64,000 nt of DNA, taken from positions 186,001-250,000 of the forward strand of contig NZ_BJXB01000004.1 in NCBI RefSeq assembly GCF_007990775.1, read 5' to 3'. Position numbers and translations under genes: made by a program. The notes beneath the pieces were generated by a model. It worked only from the letters and a program-made list of their open reading frames with translations. It was not told the origin of the DNA and did no database searches. This DNA is from Deinococcus cellulosilyticus NBRC 106333 = KACC 11606 (GTDB lineage Bacteria; Deinococcota; Deinococci; Deinococcales; Deinococcaceae). Positions 25,391 to 32,235 of the stretch are shown here, piece by piece (position 1 is the stretch's first letter; every line of letters starts with the position of its first letter).

Positions 25391-26007
25391 TATCGGGAAA
25401 CCTGTGGTTTTTGCAAAAAAGGGTGCCGGGAAATCTGGATATTTACATAATTCTCAAGATCATTTTCGCCAAAAAACAAGTGACCCCTCTTTTGTGTTGT
25501 TACAGCTCCCAGAAAAACAGCACTGACAGGACTCTTTTCTGTTTCAGGCAGAAATAAAGGCCAGGGCAAACACATCGAAATTCAAAGTATCGGGAAACCT
25601 GTGGTTTTTGAAAGGAAACCCTTTGCTGAACGATGTTCGTGCTGAGGCATACAGATTAGAAAGTATCGGGAAACCTGTGGTTTTTCAGGAGGTATCGGGA
25701 AACCTGTGGTTTTTGACCCACGGGAAACCTGTGGTTTTTTGTTGAATTTGCCGTACTGGTGCTTGAAATTGTGCTGCGCGTGATACTATCGGGAAACCTG
25801 TGGTTTTTGCCCCCAAAACTATCGGGAAACCTGTGGTTTTTGGAGAACAGGGTATCGGGAAACCTGTGGTTTTTACCCCCAAAAGTATCGGGAAACCTGT
25901 GGCATTATCGGAATCCGAGTATCGGGAAACCTGTGGTTTTTACCCCCAAAAGTATCGGGAAACCTGTGGTTTTTACCCCCAAAAGTATCGGGAAACCTGT
26001 GGTTTTA
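25391..26007. repeat. Iteron array of a replication origin
   Basis: Twelve direct repeats of a 22-bp unit, TATCGGGAAACCTGTGGTTT plus TT, all in one orientation. Starts: 25391, 25588, 25664, 25693, 25721 (lacks the first 3 nt), 25787, 25820, 25853, 25886 (3' end changed), 25920, 25953 and 25986. The right-hand seven are spaced 33 or 34 nt, about three helical turns, so bound initiators line up on one face. Spacers are often CCCCCAAAAG-like. The array lies directly upstream of the initiator gene and overlaps its promoter, as expected for an iteron-controlled origin with autoregulation. Confidence 0.9.
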
Positions 26008-26029
26008 GCGCTAAAATCATCGTGCAGCA

Positions 26030-26110
26030 CACCCGCCCTGATGATGATCTTTTTAATCAATCAGTTATTTTTTAAAAGATATCTATAAAAAATCATCAAT
26101 CACGCAAAAT
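26030..26110. other. AT-rich stretch, possible DNA unwinding element
   Basis: Next to the last iteron lies the most A+T-rich stretch I noticed, with runs such as TTATTTTTTAAAAGATATC. This is the usual place for initial strand opening. No clear DnaA box was seen. The rest of the space to 26445 holds nothing recognisable except the parAB terminator. Confidence 0.5.
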
Positions 26111-26391
26111 CGAAAATTCGGAAGAGCCAGGAACCAGGCTCGAAACCAGACCAGTTCACAGGAGCCTCAAAACAGGCGGTTGAATTCTCCAACTTCGTGA
26201 AAACCCTGATGATTCCCGACTCCGAATGTCCCTGAGGGCTCGCAGAATCGTCTTTGATGCCCCTCAAATGTTCTCTGGGTAATCTTATAGGGGTCATGCA
26301 AAACCAGAGGGCTTATTGGCGATTTTAGAGCGTAATGGTCAATGTGTTGGTCTTGCTCAGCAGAGTGACCTGAGCATCACGCCCATCAAAC

Positions 26392-26417
26392 ACAAAAACA
26401 GGGGACATCTCCCCTGT
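26392..26417 (-). terminator. Terminator of the parAB operon
   Basis: On the minus strand: ACAGGGGA, 4-nt loop, TCCCCTGT, then TTTTG. It lies 30-55 nt beyond the parB stop. Confidence 0.75.
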
Positions 26418-26445
26418 CTTAAGCAGCTTGAGATGGCTCGGCCCA

Positions 26446-27342
26446 TCACCCTTTCAAGAGTGCCTGAAGTTCCTGCAATTTCTGCTCCACCAGGGCTTTC
26501 TTCTCGGGATTGAGGCGCTGGTACAGGCGGTGGTCTTTGCCCTTCAGGTAGGTTTCCACAAGTCCTGCAGCGGGTTTCGGCTCTTCCAGCAACTTCTGAA
26601 CCCGTGTTTTGAGTTCCTGCAAACTGTACCCCCTGGAGAGGGTCTCTTCCAGAAGCTGCTGGCGTCGGGCATCTGGTTTGATTCTGTTCAGGACCCGTGC
26701 TTTGGTGTACTCGATCTGGCCCTTTTGCAGGGCCTGTTTCAGGTCTTCTGGAAGGTTCAAAAGGGGCAGGCGGTTTTTGACGAAACTCAGGAAAGTGAGT
26801 TTCGGATGGAGTTCCCGGATCAGGGCCTCCACCTCCTGAATCCGGCTCTGGGCGCTTTCCGAAGAATCATTTCCGAGGCTGACCAGAGACCGAACCACTT
26901 CCTCCTGGGATTGCCTGAAATACAGGCTCAGGATGCCCACAATGGCCTGCGTCTGGGTGTATCCATCGAGGTCCTCACGCTGGGAGTTTTCGATCATCTG
27001 CAGGGTGGAAAGCTGCTGCGGGGTCTGTGCCGAAAGCACCACCGCAGGAATGCTCTCCTTTCCGGCCTCCAGGGAGGCACGGTACCGCCTTTCGCCGGTC
27101 ACGATGGAGTACCCGCCCTCTGGACGGGGCTGCACCTGAATGGGGTTTTGCACCCCCAGTTTGCGGATGCTCTCACACAGGCTGGACAGGCCCTGAGGAT
27201 CAAAGTACCTGCGCACCTGCAGAGGATCAGGATGAACGTCCTGCAGCGGAATGTTCTGGATGACCGGAGCATCTTCCTGGGCGAGGGCCACATTCAGCAG
27301 TTTTGCGAGGCTTGCTGCGCCTCCTGCAGGGCGTTTACTCAT
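26446..27342 (-). CDS. parB: ParB-family partition protein
   Basis: The 298-residue product is a centromere-binding ParB: N-terminal domain with VHPDPLQVRRYFDPQGLSSLCESIRKLGVQNPIQVQP and the CTP-binding-type motifs YSIVTGERRYRASLEAG and LQMIENSQREDLDGYTQTQAI, then a helix-turn-helix region (about residues 125-185) and a C-terminal helical part. It works with ParA to move replicon copies apart. It overlaps parA by 8 nt. The four 18-bp palindromes in this window are its likely targets (inference). Confidence 0.9.
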   Translation of the reverse strand: MSKRPAGGAASLAKLLNVALAQEDAPVIQNIPLQDVHPDPLQVRRYFDPQGLSSLCESIRKLGVQNPIQVQPRPEGGYSIVTGERRYRASLEAGKESIPAVVLSAQTPQQLSTLQMIENSQREDLDGYTQTQAIVGILSLYFRQSQEEVVRSLVSLGNDSSESAQSRIQEVEALIRELHPKLTFLSFVKNRLPLLNLPEDLKQALQKGQIEYTKARVLNRIKPDARRQQLLEETLSRGYSLQELKTRVQKLLEEPKPAAGLVETYLKGKDHRLYQRLNPEKKALVEQKLQELQALLKG

Positions 27343-28336
27343 TGACGTTCACCTGCACATTCAGGCTGGCCAGCAGTTCCTCGGTCACGGTGATGACCTC
27401 CCGGGCGGCCTCACTGTCCGGGCGGTACTGCAGAATGCTCTTGCGGTTCTGCCACGCGTCCTCGAAAAGCGTTCTTTCCCCGATGGGCTGGGACACCGGG
27501 CCGTACTTTTTCAGCACCGGAGCGATCTCCTCGTAGTAACCTTCGTCGGTGCTGTGCACGTTGCGCACAAAGCGGGTGGTGACGAACAGGGCGATCCGGT
27601 AGTTGGGGTTGCTCTTCTTGCAGATGTTCAGCACCTTGAAGACCCTTGGAAGCCCTCCCATGGTCTTCTCTTTGGGTGGGGTGGGCACGATCATGGCGTC
27701 CCCGGCCAGCAGACAGGACATGGTCACCTGACCCACCGAGGGGGGGCAGTCGATCAGCACAAAATCGTACTGTTCCCGCACCGACTTCAGGGCGGAGGAC
27801 AGCAGGTTCTGACCGTTGATCACGGTGGGGATGCTGAGTTCCAGACCGCTGATCTCCAGCTGGCTGGGCACCAGATGCAATTTTTCCGTGACCTTGACGG
27901 GTTCGGGAAAGGAGAGCTCTTCGGTTTCCCAGATGTGGTTGATGGTCTGGTCCAGGGGGATCTGGGCAGGATTCAGTCCGAACATCTCGGTGAGGTTGGC
28001 CTGGCTGTCTGCGTCGATCAGGAGCACCCTGAAATTGAAAAGTTCCGCAAGGGCGTAACCCAGGTCGCGGGTGGTGGTGGATTTTCCGACCCCTCCAGCA
28101 TGGTTGAAGACGGGCAGCACATGGCAGCGGTTGATGTTCAGTTCAATGCCCACCCCGAGCGCCTCGGCGTATTTCAGGACACTGCGGATGGTGGGATTGT
28201 CACTGTTTTCCAGGTCCAGCACGCTCTGTTTGGACCGCACACCGATGCGCTTGGACACCGTCAGCAGGGTGATGTCCCTCCTGCTGCGGATGTCCGCAAG
28301 CTGCCGCATCACTTCTTGCATGGAGTTTTGAGTCAT
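27335..28336 (-). CDS. parA: ParA-family partition ATPase with N-terminal HTH
   Basis: The 333-residue product has an N-terminal helix-turn-helix domain (RRDITLLTVSKRIGVRSKQSVLDLEN, residues 20-45), typical of type Ia ParA, which also represses its own operon. The ATPase part follows: FNHAGGVGKSTTT (Walker A, residues 77-89), LLIDADSQANLTEMFG and DFVLIDCPPSVG. The first position of the deviant Walker A motif, normally the signature Lys (KGGxGK), is Ala here (AGGVGK). A 8-bp inverted repeat 12 nt before the start is the likely autorepression site. Confidence 0.9.
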   Translation of the reverse strand: MTQNSMQEVMRQLADIRSRRDITLLTVSKRIGVRSKQSVLDLENSDNPTIRSVLKYAEALGVGIELNINRCHVLPVFNHAGGVGKSTTTRDLGYALAELFNFRVLLIDADSQANLTEMFGLNPAQIPLDQTINHIWETEELSFPEPVKVTEKLHLVPSQLEISGLELSIPTVINGQNLLSSALKSVREQYDFVLIDCPPSVGQVTMSCLLAGDAMIVPTPPKEKTMGGLPRVFKVLNICKKSNPNYRIALFVTTRFVRNVHSTDEGYYEEIAPVLKKYGPVSQPIGERTLFEDAWQNRKSILQYRPDSEAAREVITVTEELLASLNVQVNVNE

Positions 28337-28347
28337 TCCAGCATGAT

Positions 28348-28365
28348 GTCAGGTTTTAACCTGAC
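28348..28365. promoter_or_regulatory. parAB operator
   Basis: GTCAGGTT (28348-28355), 2 nt, AACCTGAC (28358-28365). An 8-bp perfect inverted repeat 12-29 nt upstream of the parA start. Fits autorepression by the ParA N-terminal helix-turn-helix. Confidence 0.65.
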
Positions 28366-28951
28366 TTTCAAGGGATTTTTCGGCATGAATTTATTTGCCG
28401 TTCAGGGGCCATTCTTGTTCAGGGCTTGTGGGTCTCGTGAGCACATCGGAAGAGACCGTGGTGGGGGCTCTCACTGCTCCAGAGGCAGCAAGAGGTCCCT
28501 TCTTAGGTGATTTCCCTGATTCGTATGCAAATGCACTGAAATACAATTGATTTGTCCTTGAGAGGGTCGTTTTGATGATGGGTCAGATGTGAAAAGTTTC
28601 TGGTTTCGGCTTTTCACGGATGTCATGTGGAAAGGAGCCACAGAGGGCATGGCTTCTTCTGGAATCGCTCTTGATGAGGGTTCCTGAACCAAAATGGGTT
28701 GATTTGCGCCCACATCATGATCGACTTCATGATGTCTTCAATGGTTTTTAATCAGACAAAATTGACTTTGACTTGCAGACTTGATTGCTGCAAGGTCATC
28801 CTGATTTCTTCAGATCACAGGTGATTGCCCTTTCCTGAATTCCAAATGCAGGTGTTAACGGCAAATTAACGGCAAAAGGAGCACAGTCAATCCAGCCAGT
28901 GGGGAAATACAAACACCCCGCTGGAATTCAGAGTGTTTTTGAGGAGGTCCA
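28366..28951. other. Long intergenic region upstream of the toxin-like operon
   Basis: About 590 bases with no convincing gene. Two adjacent direct repeats, TTAACGGCAAA at 28855-28865 and 28866-28876, lie 76-97 nt before the first toxin-like gene and could be an activator or repressor site. The A+T content is above that of the genes around it. A GAGGAGG ribosome binding site closes the region at 28941-28947. Confidence 0.45.
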
Positions 28952-30076
28952 ATGCTCGCTCCAGATCCCAGCAGAGTGATTGATCAGCTCACCGCCAACT
29001 TCAACGCCCAGAACAGCATCACCGTGTGGGTGCAGGCCCTGCAGAACGTGAACATCTCTCCCGTTCTGGACCCTGAACCTTCCTGGTACACCCAGCTTGA
29101 GGGCACCATCAAATCCAGTCAGGCCGACGCCCTGCCCTGGCTCACGGAATTCTCACCCCAGCTCGGGGCGCAGACCAGCCAGATGATCATCAACTACGCC
29201 ACCCTCTTTCAGCAGGCGGCGCAACTGGTTCAGCCCATCCTGAAGACCATCGCCACACAGCAAAACGGCACTCCCACCGCAGACCAGCAGAAAACCCTGC
29301 AACAGCTGTTTGCCCACCTGAAAGCCACCTCGGACCAGAATGCCGTGACCCTCAGCAGCCTGCAGAAGGGTCTGGATGGGTATGTGGCGCAGGTCAGCCA
29401 GAACAACACCACCCTGAAAACCTACCTCGATGACATCATCAACGCCGAGGGAGAAGCCGCCAAAAAAATCGAGCAGGTCCAGGCGCAGCTTCAGGCCCTG
29501 CAGATCAAACTGGCGCAGGATTCCACCAAGGCCACCAACTCCAGCATCAGTTACGGCACCTCCACCTTCGGCGTGATTGCCGGGATGACCTTCGGTCTGG
29601 CCCTCTCTGGAGGGGTGATTGCGCTGGGTGGGTTTGCGGTCAGCATCCTCAGCATCGGTGCGGCAGTGACCTTCGAGATCCTCTATTCCGCCGATGTGAA
29701 ACGGGACCTGGACGCCATTGCAGATGCCATGTCGGAGCTTTCTGAAGACCAGTTGCAGCTGACCTTGCTGCAGGGTCTGAAATTCAACCTGGACACCCTG
29801 GACCAGATCAACGTGCAGGCCCAGGAGGGGAACAATCAGCTGACCGACCTGTGGACCAACACCAGTGAACTCCTTGATGCCCTGCTGGACACCCTGGTGC
29901 AGCCCCAGATCAACGTGACCACCATCAAGGCCCTGACCACCCTGAATGATGCCGCCGCTGCATGGCAGAAACTCAGTGATTTTGCCACCCGCGTGCAGCA
30001 GGTCAGCCTGCAGGTGCCCGCTCCGATTCAGCTTCCCCAGGTGGTGGTCGGTCAGAACCAGCCTGTAGCACACTGA
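28952..30076 (+). CDS. Alpha-helical pore-forming toxin-like protein, component 1
   Basis: The 374-residue product is almost all helical, with heptad-like stretches (residues 85-200 and 250-350) flanking one long hydrophobic segment (about 206-242, FGVIAGMTFGLALSGG, GFAVSILSIGAAVTFEI). This long-helix, hydrophobic-hairpin, long-helix layout is that of the ClyA/Hbl/Nhe family (Bacillus haemolytic enterotoxin type), in which the hairpin inserts into membranes. There is no signal peptide. It opens MLAPDPS, as does component 3, and shares a NAQNSITVWVQALQNVNISP segment with component 2, so the genes are paralogues. GAGGAGG lies 4 nt before the ATG. First gene of a five-gene run. Confidence 0.7.
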   Translation: MLAPDPSRVIDQLTANFNAQNSITVWVQALQNVNISPVLDPEPSWYTQLEGTIKSSQADALPWLTEFSPQLGAQTSQMIINYATLFQQAAQLVQPILKTIATQQNGTPTADQQKTLQQLFAHLKATSDQNAVTLSSLQKGLDGYVAQVSQNNTTLKTYLDDIINAEGEAAKKIEQVQAQLQALQIKLAQDSTKATNSSISYGTSTFGVIAGMTFGLALSGGVIALGGFAVSILSIGAAVTFEILYSADVKRDLDAIADAMSELSEDQLQLTLLQGLKFNLDTLDQINVQAQEGNNQLTDLWTNTSELLDALLDTLVQPQINVTTIKALTTLNDAAAAWQKLSDFATRVQQVSLQVPAPIQLPQVVVGQNQPVAH

Positions 30077-30158
30077 CTTTCCGGTCCACCCACAAGCTTG
30101 ATACACAACCTCAATCCCATTCAGTCGGGGCCAGAAAACACCCCGAGAAGGAGCCTTT

Positions 30159-31292
30159 ATGTCCGATGCAGCCACCTCCCTTGCTCCCCAGACCGATGCC
30201 ACCCAGCAGACCCTCACCGATCAATTCAATGCCAACCAGACCATCACAGCGTATGCCCACGCCCTGCAGAACATTCAACTGACCCCCACCACCAACCCAC
30301 CCCAGCAGTGGTACACCGATTTCCTGGCCAACCTGAAAATCGCTCAGGGTCACGCCAACACCTGGGTGACGGACCTCGGGCCGGAGATTTTTGCAAAAGT
30401 CCCCCAGAGCATCATCAACTACGGCACCACCTTCAACATTGCCACCCAGCAGATCCTGAACATCCTCTCCCAGGCCGGAGACAACCCCACGGACGCCCAG
30501 AGGCAGGAGATCATCGGGATGATCAACGCCCTGCTCGTCGACCTGGGCATCCAGCAGCAGACCATTGTGGACGTGCAGGCGAAGCTGCAGCAGTTCGCTG
30601 TGGATGTGCAGTCGGACCACAGCACCCTGCTGGATGGCCAGAATTCTGCTTACAAGGAAGCGCAACTGGACCAGCAGAAAATTGACACCATCAACGCCAA
30701 GATCAATTCAATCCAGCAGAAAATCCAGCAGGACAGCACCCTGGCGACCGTTTCAGAAATCGGGCTGGGGGTGGGCATCTTCCTGGCTGTTGCAGGCTTT
30801 GCCCTGGCCGTGGCCACTGCAGGTGCAGCCGCGCCCATCGTGGTCGGTGTGGTGGGCGTGATCGCTGTAGGTGGAGCCATTGCCGGAACAGTGATTTTCA
30901 ACAAAAAGGTTCAAGAGGACCTGGACGAACTGCACCAGTTGCAAAATGAGCTGAGCGACGAGCAGGCACAGGTGTCTGCCCTGCAGGGCATCTCCAACTC
31001 CATCGGGGCCCTGGTCACCCAGAATGAGGCCGCCACCAAGGCCATCTCTGACGTGCTGAACACCTGGGCCGTGCTGAAAACCAAACTGGCAGCAGTGATG
31101 ACCGACCTGCAAAACGCCGAGGCCCCCGATCTTCCGGGCATCCTGATGCAACTCGACATTCAGACCGCCCAGACCCAGTGGACGCAGCTCACCGATTTCG
31201 CCACCAAGATGCAGCAGATCAACACCACGGTGCAGCAGCCCATCATGAATCCCCCTGCACAGGCCGTGCAGCCCGCCGAACAGGTCGCCTGA
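30159..31292 (+). CDS. Alpha-helical pore-forming toxin-like protein, component 2
   Basis: The 377-residue product repeats the layout of component 1: a shared start (DQFNANQTITAYAHALQNIQLTP, PQQWYTDFLANLK), long helices, then a hydrophobic hairpin at about residues 201-247 (GVGIFLAVAGFALAVATAGAAAP, IVVGVVGVIAVGGAIAGTVIF) followed by NKKVQEDLDELHQLQNELSDE. The Ala/Gly/Val-rich double hairpin is very like those of Hbl and Nhe B/C subunits. No signal peptide. AAGGAG lies 5 nt before the ATG; 82 nt separate it from component 1. Probably the second membrane-inserting partner. Confidence 0.75.
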   Translation: MSDAATSLAPQTDATQQTLTDQFNANQTITAYAHALQNIQLTPTTNPPQQWYTDFLANLKIAQGHANTWVTDLGPEIFAKVPQSIINYGTTFNIATQQILNILSQAGDNPTDAQRQEIIGMINALLVDLGIQQQTIVDVQAKLQQFAVDVQSDHSTLLDGQNSAYKEAQLDQQKIDTINAKINSIQQKIQQDSTLATVSEIGLGVGIFLAVAGFALAVATAGAAAPIVVGVVGVIAVGGAIAGTVIFNKKVQEDLDELHQLQNELSDEQAQVSALQGISNSIGALVTQNEAATKAISDVLNTWAVLKTKLAAVMTDLQNAEAPDLPGILMQLDIQTAQTQWTQLTDFATKMQQINTTVQQPIMNPPAQAVQPAEQVA

Positions 31293-31345
31293 GTTTCTGC
31301 ACATGCTGCGCCTCTCTTGAAAGGAGGCGCAGCAGGAGGTTTTCA

Positions 31346-32206
31346 ATGCTTGCACCCGATCCATCCACCACCGAGAGCCAGTTGCAGAGTGCAGGAAGCA
31401 CCGTTTCTCCGGTCACCGAGTACTGTCAGGCCCTGCGCACCCTGGTTTCACCCTATCAGGCCTACGTTCCAGCGAGTGCCCAGCAGGTGCTTCACCAGAG
31501 CCAGCAGGATGCGAAAAGCTGGAGTGGCCTCTGTCAGCGTTACACCACAGGCCTGCCCACCGCGATTGTGCAGGTGGGAAACAGTTACCTGCAGGCTTCC
31601 GGTCCTCTGCAAACAGCTGCAGATCAACTCTCCATGGACCCCTCAGACCAGAACGCCCTTTCCAGCCTGACCCAGGCCCTTTCCGGGGTGCAGCAGACTT
31701 TGCAGGAACAACTCGACACCCTGCACGCCCTGCAGCAGGATGTGGTGGCCTTTGAGCAGAAAATCCAGCAGGACGAACAGCAGATGACCGAGGTGGTCAA
31801 CAGCCTGAGTGGCGCTGCCCTCAGTGCAGCGCAGGCCACCCTGTCCACCCAGTTTCTGCAGAGCAACGTGCTGGGTCCCTGCATTGCCATTGTCTCAATC
31901 AACTCCCAGATCAACCTGCAACTGACCACCATGGACGCTCCCGAAGTGGTGGGGGTGGCCTTGCTGCAGGCCCTGCTCAGTCAACTGATCACCCTCAATG
32001 GGCATGCCACCCAGGCCCTGTCTGCGGTACTCGATTCCCTGAGTGTGCTGAATGTGAAATACCAGGCGGTCTTAAGTGACCTGGCGCAGGCCACCAACGA
32101 CACCCTGCCTGCCATCCTGCAGGGTCTGGAACTTCAGGTCAGCCTGCAGGCGTGGCAGCAACTCGTGGATTATGCCTCTGGCATGCTGACCCCCCAGCAG
32201 GCCTGA
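31346..32206 (+). CDS. Alpha-helical toxin-like protein, component 3 (no hydrophobic hairpin)
   Basis: The 286-residue product begins MLAPDPSTTES, like component 1, and is again nearly all helix (EQLDTLHALQQDVVAFEQKIQQDEQQMTEVV). The centre (ALSAAQATLSTQFLQSNVLGPCIAIVSINSQINLQ) is only mildly hydrophobic, so it likely cannot span a membrane alone. In tripartite alpha-pore toxins one subunit is the soluble, late-joining partner; this fits that part (inference). It ends LEQLVDYASGMLTPQQA-like, parallel to WQQLTDFATKMQQ of component 2 and WQKLSDFATRVQQ of component 1. CAGGAGG lies 6 nt before ATG 31346. Confidence 0.65.
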   Translation: MLAPDPSTTESQLQSAGSTVSPVTEYCQALRTLVSPYQAYVPASAQQVLHQSQQDAKSWSGLCQRYTTGLPTAIVQVGNSYLQASGPLQTAADQLSMDPSDQNALSSLTQALSGVQQTLQEQLDTLHALQQDVVAFEQKIQQDEQQMTEVVNSLSGAALSAAQATLSTQFLQSNVLGPCIAIVSINSQINLQLTTMDAPEVVGVALLQALLSQLITLNGHATQALSAVLDSLSVLNVKYQAVLSDLAQATNDTLPAILQGLELQVSLQAWQQLVDYASGMLTPQQA

Positions 32207-32235
32207 AACCCTTTCAACCTCCCAAGGAGACCTCC

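Noticed and set aside
25354..25575. N-terminal extension of the replication initiator
   Set aside because: It covers an iteron and the promoter; TAGAAT lies 7 nt before the internal ATG at 25353.
25391..26007. CRISPR array
   Set aside because: The repeats are regularly spaced, but spacers are only about 11 nt and nearly identical (CCCCCAAAAG). Position before an initiator gene fits iterons.
25685..26088. Several short frames with repeated TTGFP or IGKPVVF phrases
   Set aside because: They are translations of the iterons in different frames, with no ribosome binding sites.
28471..28713. An 80-residue minus-strand frame upstream of the toxin-like operon
   Set aside because: No ribosome binding site, random-looking composition.
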